A stretch of 64,000 bases of DNA from Paenibacillus taichungensis (GCF_003287275.1 NZ_QEVW01000009.1:372001-436000), one strand, 5' to 3'; positions 1 to 11,332 are shown, numbered from the stretch's first letter. Notes: a model not told the origin generated them from the sequence alone. Program-made: numbers and translations.

Positions 1-393
1 TCTATACTCAAGCTTACCCTTCAACCTCTTGTGGAAAATAGTATTCAGCATGGGTTCGAGGGAATTGAATATCAGGGTATACTTCGGATCAGTGCATTTG
101 TGGAAAGGAATAACTTGGTGCTGCGAGTTGAGGACAATGGTATCGGTATTCCCCAGGAAATGTTGGCTCGATTCGAATACATGGCAGAAGACCCGCCTGA
201 ATACATCATGGCTGAGGGAACGAAGCCGCTGTCTTCAATGGCAGAGCGTCGAGGGCTGGGTTTAAGAAGTGTTGCAGATCGGATAAGGATTCAATATGGG
301 GCCGGATATGGGGTGTTTATATGTTCCTCTCCGGGACATGGCACCGTCATTCAATGTATTATTCCACAATATGAGCAGGGGGAAGATGAATGA
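1..393 (+). CDS. Sensor histidine kinase, YesM type (3' end only)
   Basis: Partial gene: the window opens inside the reading frame, and only the last 130 codons are present. They form the HATPase_c ATP-binding region: an N-box (LQPLVENSIQHG), a G1 box (VEDNGIGIP) and a G2-like stretch (GLGLRSVADRI). The LxPLxENSIxHG form of the N-box is typical of the YesM/LytS class (HisKA_7TM/His_kinase family), which pairs with YesN-type AraC response regulators. The stop overlaps the start of such a regulator (ATGA), so the two are translationally coupled. The sensor and membrane part lies outside the window, so the stimulus is unknown. Confidence 0.93.
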   Translation, partial: SILKLTLQPLVENSIQHGFEGIEYQGILRISAFVERNNLVLRVEDNGIGIPQEMLARFEYMAEDPPEYIMAEGTKPLSSMAERRGLGLRSVADRIRIQYGAGYGVFICSSPGHGTVIQCIIPQYEQGEDE

Positions 394-2024
394 ATCTAAC
401 CGCGTTGCTGGTTGACGATGAGCTGCCGATTTTGGAGAATTTGAGTTTTATTTTGCCATGGGAAGACATGGGCATTGAAATTGTGGGTACGGCCAGAAGC
501 GGGTCAGAAGCACTGGATAAAGTTGCAGAATGTCACCCTGACATCATGTTATGTGATATTCGCATGCCCTCTATGGATGGTCTGGAGCTGATTCAAATAT
601 TGCGGGAACAAGGAGAAACTTGTGAGATTATTTTGCTGACAGGATATCAGCAGTTCGAGTATGCTCGTACAGCCATTCGTTACAATGTCCATGAATACAT
701 ATGCAAGCCAATCGATTACCTGGATCTGGAACAGAAATTGCGTGAGCTTGCCAGTCAGATTCAGAAGAAACGGTTGGAAATGGAGGCTGAACGCCACCGT
801 AAATCGGAGATGGAAGTATGGGTAAAGCATAAACATATCATTGACCTGATGCGAAAAGAGGAGGATTCGTTATTTTCTTCCCCTCCTTCTTCCCCGGAAA
901 CACAGGCATCTTCGTTACGGTATATTCTGCTGCTTATCGATGTGTCGGGTTACTTCAAACATTCGATCGGCTGGTCTGGGGCACAGCACCAAAGCTGGCA
1001 TGGAATGATCCGTTCCAAACTTAGGGAGATTACAGACCGGATTTGTGAAGGAACTCTGCTGATTTCGGCCCGTAAGGGAGAATGGTGCATGTTGGTGGAG
1101 GCGTCAGATGAATGGAAACTGCGAGCAGATGTACTGGCTCAACAGGTTCAATTGGAACTAGATACGACATTTGAGATGGGTTCAGGCATGAAGACAAGAG
1201 TCATTCAGGATGTTATGCCTGTGAAACTGGATGATCAGATGGCTGAGCGATACCGGCATTGTCAGCGATTGCTGATCATGAATGATTCTAATCAGCGCAG
1301 CGATGCGCTGGAACAACAATCTGCTGAGCACTCTATCATGTCATCCAAAGAACCTTCCAGCAGGACAACAATGTGGGTTACAAAAGAGGATTTGGACTTG
1401 ATCACCCGCTGGATCAGACAGGGAAATAAACAAGGATTGATAGACCTGCTCGTGCGGCTCAAACATCGGATGAGCGAGCATAAGAGTAAGCTGGATGGCG
1501 TAGCCGAAAATAGTCTGCGTTTTCTGCTGGTACATATGCTTCGTGAATTGCGCGAAGTACATGTCATGGCTGAACAGGACGAAATGCACTTCTGGAGTGC
1601 ATTGCATTCAGCAACCTCCATCAAGGAATTAATCGAACTGGCGGAGGCACTTGCTTATGCTTGTCATGATAAGAAAAGTGTACCTCGCCCCTCTGTGTCG
1701 GAGCTGATCAGTTCTGCGTGCGAGTATATGAACGCCAGACTGGAATGTGATCTGGGCATTGATGAGGTAGCTGATTGGCTGGGCATCAGTCCGGGCTATT
1801 TTTGCCAGCTGTTCAAAAATCAGATGGGTGTAACCTTTGTTGAATATATGACCCATAAGCGGATGGAGAGTGCAGCCTTATTATTGAGTACGACGGAATG
1901 GAGTATTACAGCCATTGGAGAAGCGACGGGGTATAAGGAGCGGCGATATTTCTCCAAAGTGTTCCATAAACATTTTCACATGAAACCATCAGAATTCAGG
2001 TCAAACCAAAGAGCAGGTTCATAA
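390..2024 (+). CDS. YesN-type response regulator, REC plus AraC-type DNA-binding domain
   Basis: 544 aa. An N-terminal receiver domain (about residues 1-120) has the acidic pair D9/D10, phospho-acceptor D56 in LCDIRMP and K106 in ICKPID. A poorly conserved middle region follows. A C-terminal HTH_18 AraC domain (about 440-540) carries two helix-turn-helix units (DEVADWLGISPGYFCQLFK and ITAIGEATGYKERRYFSKVF). It is coupled by ATGA overlap to the kinase upstream and lies 13 bp before a GH3 hexosaminidase. Such two-component systems usually control carbohydrate or cell-wall sugar uptake and degradation, so the hexosaminidase is a likely target; that is inference. Confidence 0.94.
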   Translation: MNLTALLVDDELPILENLSFILPWEDMGIEIVGTARSGSEALDKVAECHPDIMLCDIRMPSMDGLELIQILREQGETCEIILLTGYQQFEYARTAIRYNVHEYICKPIDYLDLEQKLRELASQIQKKRLEMEAERHRKSEMEVWVKHKHIIDLMRKEEDSLFSSPPSSPETQASSLRYILLLIDVSGYFKHSIGWSGAQHQSWHGMIRSKLREITDRICEGTLLISARKGEWCMLVEASDEWKLRADVLAQQVQLELDTTFEMGSGMKTRVIQDVMPVKLDDQMAERYRHCQRLLIMNDSNQRSDALEQQSAEHSIMSSKEPSSRTTMWVTKEDLDLITRWIRQGNKQGLIDLLVRLKHRMSEHKSKLDGVAENSLRFLLVHMLRELREVHVMAEQDEMHFWSALHSATSIKELIELAEALAYACHDKKSVPRPSVSELISSACEYMNARLECDLGIDEVADWLGISPGYFCQLFKNQMGVTFVEYMTHKRMESAALLLSTTEWSITAIGEATGYKERRYFSKVFHKHFHMKPSEFRSNQRAGS

Positions 2025-2037
2025 TGGGGAGGAAAGC

Positions 2038-3699
2038 ATGCGTATGAATTCGATCGATAAGCTTTCATTGGAACAGCGGGTAGGACAGATGTTTATGTGT
2101 GGATTCCATGGACAGCATGCAGATGAACAGATCAATCAACTGATCCGTGATTATCATGTTGGAGGCGTCATTTATTTCAGGCGGAATGTGGCAAGCGTAG
2201 ACCAGTTAAAACAACTGTCTTCCGAATTGCAATCGATCGCGGCTGAAGCCGGAGATTTACCTCTGATGATCTCCGTGGATCAGGAGGGCGGGATGGTGGC
2301 CCGGATTGACAAAGAGGGAGTGACCCAGGTACCTGGAAACATGGCGCTGGGAGCGACGGGGAATCCAGACTATACCCTTGAATGCGCACAAATTCTAGGT
2401 CATGAATTAAAAAACATCGGTATTGATATGAACCTCGCTCCAGTGTTGGATGTGAATAACAACGTTCTTAACCCGGTCATCGGCGTGCGCTCCTATGGCG
2501 AGAATGCGGAGAGCGTAGCAGCTCATGGTGCAGCAGCCATCAAAGGGTATCAATCCCGAGGCGTTGCTGCGACAGCCAAACATTTTCCCGGACATGGAGA
2601 TACAGCGGTGGATTCTCATCTGGGGATGGTCACTGTACCTCATGATCGTAACAGACTGGATCAGGTGGAGCTGTTGCCTTTCCATCGCGCTATCGAGGCC
2701 GGAGTGGATGCTATTATGACAGCTCACGTTATCTTCCCGGCAATTGAACCGGAGCCGATTCCAGCTACATTGTCCCGTAAAGTATTGACGGGGCTGTTAC
2801 GCGAAGAAATGGGCTTTGATGGCATTATTATTACTGACTGTCTGGAAATGCATGCGATATCCAAGCCATATGGTGTGGCCGAGGCAGCCATTCGTGCCGT
2901 GGAGGCAGGTGCCGATCTAATTCTGGTCAGTCACACACTGCAAGATCAAATTTCGGCTGTGGAAGCTGTTGTGGGAGCTGTTCGTACTGGACGAGTGGAT
3001 GAAGCCACCATTAACCAGGCACTGGAACGTATTATTTCATGGAAGACAGCGCGTTGTGGTCATTGGAAGCATACGTTTGTCTCTATGGAAGAGAATGATG
3101 CTATATCAGATGGATCTGATGAGGATGGGATCACGTTCTCAACAAAAGAGAAAGATGAATCATCAAGGTCGCTGGCCTCCATCGAATCCAGATTGGATGA
3201 GATTGCTTCCAATAGCATTACTGTAGTTCAGAGTGATGGATTGCTTCCCTTAAACCCTGAGAAGAATGTGTATGTCATCTGGCCCGAGGTTGTGCAGCGG
3301 ACAGAAGTGGATGAACCATGGTCTCATACAGATTCACTTGGCGTGGCGTTATCGCAGCTGAGAGGCGGAGTTCGGGAGCACAAAATAACGACACAGCCCA
3401 CTTATGATGAAGCGGATCAGATACTGAAAGATGTGTCGGATGAAGATCAAATCATCGTATGTACTTACACTTCCGCAGGCCATCTTCCGAAAGGACAACA
3501 TCATTTGGTTCAAAAACTTAGTGAGAAGCATTCCTTGATTGTAGTCGCTCTGCGTAATCCATATGATCTATTGGAGATTCCGACGCCGGGAAGTTATGTA
3601 TGTACGTACGAGAACACTCCTGCAGTGGTTCGCGCATTGTCCCTCGTCTTAACAGGTGAATTGAAGCCAACAGGACGCTTGCCCGTCAGTTTACGTTAG
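2038..3699 (+). CDS. nagZ: Beta-N-acetylhexosaminidase, glycoside hydrolase family 3 (NagZ-like)
   Basis: 553 aa. The GH3 TIM-barrel domain covers about residues 1-340 and has the NagZ signature KHFPGHGDTAVDSH near residue 181; its D-S-H loop supplies the acid/base pair in this family, and TDCLEM carries the expected nucleophile Asp. The remaining 200 residues resemble the GH3 C-terminal domain. NagZ enzymes release N-acetylglucosamine from muropeptides. No signal peptide is visible, so it is probably cytoplasmic, unlike the secreted B. subtilis NagZ. The start follows GGGGAGG with good spacing. It is probably co-transcribed with the preceding two-component system and ends at a terminator. 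Confidence 0.92.
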   Translation: MRMNSIDKLSLEQRVGQMFMCGFHGQHADEQINQLIRDYHVGGVIYFRRNVASVDQLKQLSSELQSIAAEAGDLPLMISVDQEGGMVARIDKEGVTQVPGNMALGATGNPDYTLECAQILGHELKNIGIDMNLAPVLDVNNNVLNPVIGVRSYGENAESVAAHGAAAIKGYQSRGVAATAKHFPGHGDTAVDSHLGMVTVPHDRNRLDQVELLPFHRAIEAGVDAIMTAHVIFPAIEPEPIPATLSRKVLTGLLREEMGFDGIIITDCLEMHAISKPYGVAEAAIRAVEAGADLILVSHTLQDQISAVEAVVGAVRTGRVDEATINQALERIISWKTARCGHWKHTFVSMEENDAISDGSDEDGITFSTKEKDESSRSLASIESRLDEIASNSITVVQSDGLLPLNPEKNVYVIWPEVVQRTEVDEPWSHTDSLGVALSQLRGGVREHKITTQPTYDEADQILKDVSDEDQIIVCTYTSAGHLPKGQHHLVQKLSEKHSLIVVALRNPYDLLEIPTPGSYVCTYENTPAVVRALSLVLTGELKPTGRLPVSLR

Positions 3700-3729
3700 C
3701 ATATTCGAAAACTCTATATTCTCTATATC

Positions 3730-3777
3730 TCTCTGTGGCATGGTGCTTATTCAACCATGCTTTGGAGAGATTTTTTT
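3730..3777 (+). terminator. Rho-independent terminator after nagZ
   Basis: Inverted repeat GCATGGT/ACCATGC with an outer TCTCT/AGAGA pairing, followed directly by a run of seven T. It closes the kinase-regulator-hexosaminidase operon. Confidence 0.8.
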
Positions 3778-3895
3778 ATTGGGATTTGTGACAGGCAGCA
3801 ATACAGAATTCGTTTTGAGTCGAAGGTGTAATAGATAACTATTTTCATAGTATTTTCGCTCTATTAAATGTTTACAATTCTTATCAAATATTTTT

Positions 3896-3921
3896 AGCAA
3901 CTTTTCCCGGTACTAAGCGTC
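3896..3921 (+). promoter_or_regulatory. Possible ECF sigma-type promoter
   Basis: AGCAAC at 3896-3901, a 16-bp spacer, then CGTC at 3918-3921. This resembles ECF sigma promoters of the SigM/SigX/SigW type (AAC -35, CGTC -10). It lies 65 bp before the secreted PKD protein gene. A 10-codon ORF (3957-3989), preceded by GAGGGGG, ends by ATGA overlap with the start of that gene. The rest of the 3700-3985 gap shows nothing else recognisable. Confidence 0.4.
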
Positions 3922-3985
3922 TAATAGTATGACTTTTTGAGGGGGATATTTATAAAATGGGAGCAGAAGGAGCCAAAGACAAAGA

Positions 3986-6253
3986 ATGAATTTGAAGAAG
4001 AAATTATCCATACTTACCACTTTAGCTGTATTCCAAGCGTTTGCAGCGATTCCAGCGAATGCACTAGCAGCCGATCAAAGTGATACAACAACAACAAATA
4101 CAGCCAATGTTAAATCCGTGGAGGTTGTGAAGAAAGAACAAACAATCTCGGAATCGGATGTAAAGTCTGGGTCAGATACAAAACAGCCTGATAACAATGA
4201 TAACAATGCAGTCGAAGGAACAAACCCGGTGACGAATGAACCTACCGGTACAGATGTTACTCCGATTGACCCTGTTATAGACCCTGCTGATGAAGAGGAT
4301 GCGGGAGAGGAAACAACAGTTCCAACAGCTCCAGTTGAGGTAGAGCAACCATCCACAAGTGGTCAATCTGTAGCCGGAAGTAAAGGCGGAGATCTGACAC
4401 TTTATATGAACAGCAACAAAATGGTGCAAGACGGCAAAACATATCTTGCCGGACAGCCGATGGCTGTTAAAAATGGAGTATCTTATGTAGCGATCCGCGC
4501 ACTGGTTGATCGGGTTGGTTATGAAGTGAAATATGACAATACAACCAAAGAAACCATTATTATTAGTGGCGAAGATGAGCTTCGCTTCAAAACAAATAGT
4601 AGCATTTACACTGTTAACGGTGAATCCAGAACGATGAAAGGCCCTGCCTATCAACAAAAAAATACGTTCATGGTGCCACTGACGTCGATTACTCAGGCAC
4701 TCAATATTACTTATAAAGTTAATCAATCTGCCAAGACTGTTGTACTGAACCTGAATACAAAACCGGTAGCCAGCTTCACCGTACCAAAAGAGATTTTTGT
4801 AGGAGATACGGTGACCTACAACACTAAATCCAGCTCTCCAAAGGGATTGGACATCGTAGACGAGCGCTGGACTGGCCGTCAGGATTCGTTTGACCAACCA
4901 GGAACATATACGGTAACGTATGCTGTCCAGGATTCAAGCGGACAATGGAGTGATCCGTACTCTGTTACGATTCAGGTTCAAAAACCGAATCTTCCCCCTG
5001 TAGCGATGTTTACGACAGACAAGGAAGAGTACAAAATGGGTGAAAAGATCACTTATATTGATCAAAGCACCGATGATGAAAACGCTATTGTGAAAACCGT
5101 ATGGGAAAACAATGCTCTGGCATTCTTTGTTCCGGGACCAAAGACAGTAACAATTACCGTTACGGACAAACATGGTGCTAGTAACAGCTATACCAAGAAT
5201 GTCAATATCACAAATGAAACACTGTATACTATCTCTGATTTTAATCAGTTGTTCACGCCGGTAGGTGATAAGTTCAGCTTCAACGGCAGTGAAGTTCCTG
5301 CCATGGAGAAAGTTCCGTACACTTATTACGATGAGCAAAGTGTACTGATTCGTAGTAACAGCCCAGAAACCGTTAATTTGGAAGGGATTGTGTACAAAGA
5401 GTCTTCAATCGGTCAGACCCGTTTCATGATTCACCATGTAAATAACACCGGTAAAAATGTGAAAATGTACGTTGTTGCTACGAATAATAATATGTACGCA
5501 TCAACACTAGAGCAGCAAAATATGGGCTTCGCGGGTCCTTCGCCATTCGCAACAGTAGCCGGAAGGTTATCGATTGAGCGTTGGTTCCATTCCATGCAAG
5601 ATGGCACTGGAAAATTGAATGTTGTGTTGCAGCCAGGAGAGAGCAAATTGATTCTTACTGAACTCAATGCTCTTCCTATGAAGCAAGGGCAAGTAATTTC
5701 ACTTTATTCTGATGTTTTCAGCGACTACAGGCTGGATTATAACATTATCATGATCGAAGAAAATAAAGATCCGATGGCTGTATGGTCCACACTGCCTGTT
5801 CTGGATCGTGATGGTGTGCACAACCGTGGTACGTATCCGAATGCAACACGTGTCATTACGTATGACCAAGAAGTAGGTTCGAAGCCCGCTCGTCTGCCGC
5901 TCGGGGATAATGCAAGTGACCCGAACCTGGTCGGCACAGACCCTATGGCCTATACGGAAGCTTCTAACGCAGGTAACTTCGGCGTACTTTACAAAATCAC
6001 ACTGAACAATGTGGCTCCGCGCACGCTGATCTCATTCAACCCTCGTGGTGGTAGATACTCGGGTGTAGCACTCGTTAATGGTCAGGTTGTGCAGATTTCG
6101 AATGGCAGCAAATCCTTAAGTGCACCAAATGAACAAAGTGTACTCTATCGTACAGGTTCGTATGGCGAAGCTGTAACGATTGTGTTCTCGGCTGCACCAG
6201 GAAGCAACCTTCCTGTCAACTTGCTGTTCACACCGCTTCCGACAGAGAAGTAA
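3986..6253 (+). CDS. Secreted protein with copper-amine-oxidase-like N domain and PKD domains
   Basis: 755 aa. A Sec signal peptide (MNLKKKLSIL..., cleavage likely after ANALA near residue 29) is followed by an acidic, Thr/Pro-rich linker to about residue 130. Next comes a copper_amine_oxidN1-like domain (about 138-255; PMAVKNGVSYVAIRAL and NTFMVPLTSITQAL are typical half-repeats), which is a surface module common in Paenibacillus and not an enzyme. Two PKD/Ig-like domains follow (about 258-430). The last 320 residues are not recognised. Likely exported and wall- or matrix-associated. No LPXTG or SLH motif is seen. AGAAGGAG lies 13 bp before the ATG, rather far, so translation may be coupled to the upstream leader ORF. 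Confidence 0.85.
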   Translation: MNLKKKLSILTTLAVFQAFAAIPANALAADQSDTTTTNTANVKSVEVVKKEQTISESDVKSGSDTKQPDNNDNNAVEGTNPVTNEPTGTDVTPIDPVIDPADEEDAGEETTVPTAPVEVEQPSTSGQSVAGSKGGDLTLYMNSNKMVQDGKTYLAGQPMAVKNGVSYVAIRALVDRVGYEVKYDNTTKETIIISGEDELRFKTNSSIYTVNGESRTMKGPAYQQKNTFMVPLTSITQALNITYKVNQSAKTVVLNLNTKPVASFTVPKEIFVGDTVTYNTKSSSPKGLDIVDERWTGRQDSFDQPGTYTVTYAVQDSSGQWSDPYSVTIQVQKPNLPPVAMFTTDKEEYKMGEKITYIDQSTDDENAIVKTVWENNALAFFVPGPKTVTITVTDKHGASNSYTKNVNITNETLYTISDFNQLFTPVGDKFSFNGSEVPAMEKVPYTYYDEQSVLIRSNSPETVNLEGIVYKESSIGQTRFMIHHVNNTGKNVKMYVVATNNNMYASTLEQQNMGFAGPSPFATVAGRLSIERWFHSMQDGTGKLNVVLQPGESKLILTELNALPMKQGQVISLYSDVFSDYRLDYNIIMIEENKDPMAVWSTLPVLDRDGVHNRGTYPNATRVITYDQEVGSKPARLPLGDNASDPNLVGTDPMAYTEASNAGNFGVLYKITLNNVAPRTLISFNPRGGRYSGVALVNGQVVQISNGSKSLSAPNEQSVLYRTGSYGEAVTIVFSAAPGSNLPVNLLFTPLPTEK

Positions 6254-6347
6254 TTGTTTCACCTTTTACCAGGAACGGACGGTTTATGCTATATATCCTG
6301 TCACCCCAAAAGTCGCCCGAAGGATTAAACATCTGAACCGTCAGGAA

Positions 6348-6376
6348 AGGACTCCATGTTCATGGGGTCCTTTTTA
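6348..6376 (+). terminator. Rho-independent terminator
   Basis: An 11-bp stem (AGGACTCCATG with CATGGGGTCCT, one G-T pair), a 2-nt apex and then TTTTT. It follows the PKD protein gene. The rest of the 6254-6613 gap holds only a weak TTGACT-N17-CATTAT candidate promoter (6414-6442) before zur. Confidence 0.82.
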
Positions 6377-6613
6377 ATTGTGACTGAAGCGACGGCGGGC
6401 CCAGGTTCGTTCGTTGACTATGAACTTCATTTAAGGCATTATTAGTAGTATATAAATCAAGCATAAGTATCAGCATTTGCATAAATTGATTCCACAGGTT
6501 AACGGGTACATTACCTAGACGAATAAAACCATTTCGTTCTAAGTATCGCTGGAATGGAACTCGCTCTCTGGGAGTTATGCATAATGCTCGAATGACAGGA
6601 GGTGCTTTAGATC

Positions 6614-7078
6614 ATGCTGTCGACAGAACAGATTATTACTACCATGTCCTCGCAGGGGCTCCGCATTACGGATCAGCGGAAGACACTGGCCCGGTTATTT
6701 GCTGAATCCCCTGGGTATTTGACACCCAAGGACGTCTATGAATATATGGGTAAAACTTACAGCGGACTGAGTTTTGACACGGTGTACCGGAATTTGCGTG
6801 TCATGCAAGAATTGGGTGTGCTGGAGCAGGTCATCTTTGAAGATGGGGTGAAGTTCAGAGCACATTGCAGCGAGGATCACCATCACCACCATATGATCTG
6901 TCTGAAATGCCAAAAGACATATCCAATCGTTTTTTGCCCAATGCAGCTCGCAGATGCGCCTGAGCAATTCCAGGTTGTTGATCATAAATTTGAAGTTTTC
7001 GGGTACTGTAAGGACTGTGCTGACCATATGCCGGCCAAAGTGTCATCTGGTCATCAGCACACTCACGGGAAGCACTGA
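6614..7078 (+). CDS. zur: Fur-family zinc uptake regulator Zur
   Basis: 154 aa, usual Fur-family length. An N-terminal winged helix (to about residue 85) contains [14 protein letters not shown]. The C-terminal dimerisation domain has [11 protein letters not shown] and, near the end, CKDC, the two CxxC pairs of the structural zinc site. The DT-YRNL, HHHHH, CPM and HKFE-GYC blocks match B. subtilis Zur better than Fur or PerR. The protein ends in a His-rich tail (GHQHTHGKH). It probably represses zinc importers when zinc is sufficient; a znu-type operon with a Zur-like operator lies 3 kb downstream. The start follows ACAGGAGGTG. Confidence 0.9.
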   Translation: MLSTEQIITTMSSQGLRITDQRKTLARLFAESPGYLTPKDVYEYMGKTYSGLSFDTVYRNLRVMQELGVLEQVIFEDGVKFRAHCSEDHHHHHMICLKCQKTYPIVFCPMQLADAPEQFQVVDHKFEVFGYCKDCADHMPAKVSSGHQHTHGKH

Positions 7079-7080
7079 CG

Positions 7081-7332
7081 ATGAAGTTATCCCGCAGACT
7101 GGTTCAGGCTCCCATTCGGGTGTATCGCAGCTATATCTCTCCTTTGAAGCCGCCGACATGTCGTTTCTATCCCACTTGTTCGGCTTACGCGATGGAGGCG
7201 GTTGAGGTGCACGGTGCGTTCAAAGGATCATTGCTTGCGGCAAAGCGTATTGCGAAATGCCATCCGTTTCATCCAGGTGGAGTGGATCTGGTGCCGCCGA
7301 AGGCTGAAAAGACTGTGATGGTATCGGATTAA
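7081..7332 (+). CDS. yidD: Membrane protein insertion efficiency factor YidD
   Basis: 83 aa, typical for the family. It has the conserved core [19 protein letters not shown] with paired Cys, and the [13 protein letters not shown] motif. YidD is a small amphipathic membrane-associated protein thought to assist YidC-dependent insertion. Its ATG comes two bases after the zur stop codon, so the two genes form an operon. The pairing with zur is not functionally obvious. Confidence 0.93.
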   Translation: MKLSRRLVQAPIRVYRSYISPLKPPTCRFYPTCSAYAMEAVEVHGAFKGSLLAAKRIAKCHPFHPGGVDLVPPKAEKTVMVSD

Positions 7333-7430
7333 CAATTCAATGGTCATTTTTGCCGGATTGAGTTGATTTAAGATTGCTGTCCACTTGACAAAGGAGGCAG
7401 TATTTCAGTATATTTTTGGTATGTACAGCT

Positions 7431-7596
7431 GTTCAAAAAGTTTGGTTTTCAGTACCAAGAAGAGGGGATGAAGCTAGAAATGGAGTAGCGGAGCGTAGGG
7501 AAACTACGTGAGTAACGGACATTTCGGCTGAATTTCATATTCGATGCTGATGATGCCACTAGGCATCATTCGTAATCAAAATTGGACTTTTTGAAC
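7431..7596. repeat. MITE-like interspersed repeat, copy 1
   Basis: 166 bp bounded by imperfect terminal inverted repeats: GTTCAAAAAG at the left and CTTTTTGAAC at the right, with similarity extending to about 20 bp. The interior (from CAGTACCAAGAAGAGGGGAT through GGCTGAATTTCATATTCGAT) is nearly the same as the element at 35786-35989 in the same orientation, with a shorter centre. No coding capacity. Boundaries may extend a few bases outward because the flanks are also partly similar. It lies between yidD and the metG T-box. Confidence 0.8.
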
Positions 7597-7604
7597 AACT
7601 TCTA

Positions 7605-7885
7605 TAATGATTTCCAGTGAAGGGATAAGTACAGACACACCCCCAGTGCAGAGAGCCGGATGAGCTGAGAACCGGTCTGGGAGGAGGATGGAATATGGTC
7701 CCGGAGGAACCTCTTTCGAGCGTGCAGACGTTGATTAGAACGGCTGTCGTAAGGCTGAGGCGTGATCCAGCGTTAATGGGCGGTCGAAGGACCGACAGAG
7801 CCTGTGGTTTGTGAAAAGCACGGGGAATTTGGGTGGTAACACGTGAGAGCAACTCTCGTCCCATACAGGGACGAGAGTTTTTTGT
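7605..7885 (+). promoter_or_regulatory. T-box riboswitch, methionyl-tRNA synthetase leader
   Basis: The long leader before metG ends with the T-box core GGGTGGTAACACG (7831-7843), whose TGGT (7834-7837) can pair with the acceptor end of uncharged tRNA. An intrinsic terminator follows directly. In this class uncharged tRNA, here expected to be tRNA-Met, stabilises an antiterminator and lets transcription continue. Candidate ATG specifier codons are at 7688 and 7695; which one sits in the specifier loop was not resolved. The 5' boundary is approximate. Confidence 0.87.
7852..7883 (+). terminator. T-box terminator
   Basis: Perfect 11-bp stem ACTCTCGTCCC/GGGACGAGAGT with a five-base loop and TTTTTT. 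It is the regulated terminator of the metG T-box. Confidence 0.88.
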
Positions 7886-7897
7886 GTTCTTTTTTAG

Positions 7898-9976
<2,079 letters not shown>

Positions 9977-9981
9977 GAATT

Positions 9982-10054
9982 TGACCCGTGCAACCAAGGA
10001 TTTGATTTATATAGTTGTATAGAAGGTGGCTCGATGCGAATCGGGTCACTTTTT
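9982..10054 (+). terminator. Possible terminator after metG
   Basis: TGACCCG at 9982 pairs with CGGGTCA at 10042, followed by CTTTTTATTTT. The 53-base loop is long and I see no clear inner stem, so this is tentative. Confidence 0.4.
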
Positions 10055-10147
10055 ATTTTGGGATGAAATCGGATCTGATGCGAAGAAAACAAGCATATAC
10101 TGTTATGAACTCCGTGCTCAAGGAAAGAATGAATAGGACAGAGCGGC

Positions 10148-10200
10148 TTGACAAGTTCGAGCAGGTTACCTATAATTCTTTCAGTAATGTTTACGATTAA
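10148..10200 (+). promoter_or_regulatory. Consensus sigma-A promoter with Zur-box-like operator
   Basis: Perfect TTGACA (10148-10153), 17-bp spacer and perfect TATAAT (10171-10176). Just downstream, across the expected start site, lies an imperfect palindrome (10182-10200). Its reverse strand reads TTAATCGTAAACATTACTG, close to the Bacillus Zur box TCGTAAT-N-ATTACGA (one good and one weaker half-site). Repression by zinc-loaded Zur of an otherwise strong promoter would fit the zinc transporter genes that follow. Confidence 0.7.
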
Positions 10201-10220
10201 GAGATGCGGAGTGAATACTA

Positions 10221-11279
10221 GTGAAACTTTATAATGGAAGAAATCTAGACCAGGTAAACCGGACTTTAGTGTCAGGTAGAAGAAGGCATATAAAATTGTT
10301 GCTCAGCGGTCTGCTTGTTCTTAGTTTGCTCATATTGTCAGCATGCGGTCAGAATAATTCGGAGAGTGCCAAGCTGGTGGAAGGCAAAGTGAACGTCATC
10401 ACGAGTTTCTATCCTGTCTATGCGTTTACTTCGACTATTGGCGGAGAAGATGCAAATGTCATTAATTTGCTGCCAACTGGTGTTGAACCACATGACTGGA
10501 CGCCGAAGAGCCAAGATATAGTGAATACATCCAAAGCCGAGTTGTTTCTATACAATGGTGCTGGTCTGGAAGGATGGGTCCCCAACTTCCTGAAGTCACT
10601 GAATAGTGATACCAAGGTGAAGTCAGTTGCAGTCAGTGAAGGGGTTACTCTATTGACTGCTGAAGGTGATGATGGACACGGTCATGGTGAAGAACAGGTG
10701 GATGAACATAGCGACAAACATGCAGATGAAGCTAATGCAGAGGACATCGCAGACCATCATGTGGACCCTCATACGTGGGTAAGTCCAAAATCGGCAATGG
10801 TAATGGCTGAGAATATTAAAAACAGCTTGGTTGAAGTAGACCCTGCACATAAAGAAGGATATGAACAACGTTATGAAGAGTTGCGGACCAAGTTGGAAAC
10901 ACTGGATCAACACTTTACGGATGAATTGTCCAACGTACCCAACAAGGAAATTGTCGTATCGCACCAAGCCTTTGGGTACCTTGCACGTGATTACGGGTTG
11001 ACCCAGCATGCCATTATGGGACTTTCTCCAGATGCTGAGCCTACAGGCCAAGATATTGTGAAGTTGGCCAAGTTGGTGAAGGATGAAGGGATTAAATACA
11101 TTTTCTTCGAAGAGCTGGTATCTGACAAACTGGCGAAAACTCTTGCCAATGAGGCGGGTGTAGAGACTATGGTCCTGAATCCGGTTGAAGGTTTAACCAA
11201 AGAACAGGCTGCCAACGGGGATGATTATTTCACCCTGATGGAGAAAAATTTGCAAAATCTGCTGATCGCATTAAAATAA
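10221..11279 (+). CDS. znuA: Zinc ABC transporter, substrate-binding lipoprotein (ZnuA/AdcA-like)
   Basis: 352 aa. Lipoprotein signal with lipobox LSAC, acylated Cys at about residue 42 after an unusually long, basic N-terminus. The cluster A-I (TroA/ZnuA) fold has metal-binding His residues in the GVEPHDWTP, DPHTWVSP and VSHQAFGYLARDYGL blocks, and an acidic residue expected near the FEELVSDKLAKTLANE block. A His/Asp/Glu-rich loop (about 150-185, DGHGHGEEQVDEHSDKHADE) marks zinc rather than manganese binders. GTG start with GGAG nine bases upstream. First gene of the znu operon. Confidence 0.92.
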   Translation: MKLYNGRNLDQVNRTLVSGRRRHIKLLLSGLLVLSLLILSACGQNNSESAKLVEGKVNVITSFYPVYAFTSTIGGEDANVINLLPTGVEPHDWTPKSQDIVNTSKAELFLYNGAGLEGWVPNFLKSLNSDTKVKSVAVSEGVTLLTAEGDDGHGHGEEQVDEHSDKHADEANAEDIADHHVDPHTWVSPKSAMVMAENIKNSLVEVDPAHKEGYEQRYEELRTKLETLDQHFTDELSNVPNKEIVVSHQAFGYLARDYGLTQHAIMGLSPDAEPTGQDIVKLAKLVKDEGIKYIFFEELVSDKLAKTLANEAGVETMVLNPVEGLTKEQAANGDDYFTLMEKNLQNLLIALK

Positions 11280-11332
11280 GATAGACTGAAGGATTCGTTT
11301 GATCCTTATATATAATGAAGGGCGGCTTTGCC

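Noticed and set aside
4172..4897. 241-codon antisense ORF within the PKD protein gene
   Set aside because: Shadow of a real gene: no start signals, no family resemblance, and the sense strand encodes recognisable domains.
10015..10200. 61-codon ORF between metG and znuA
   Set aside because: It runs through the putative metG terminator arm, the consensus promoter and the Zur-like site; no ribosome binding site.
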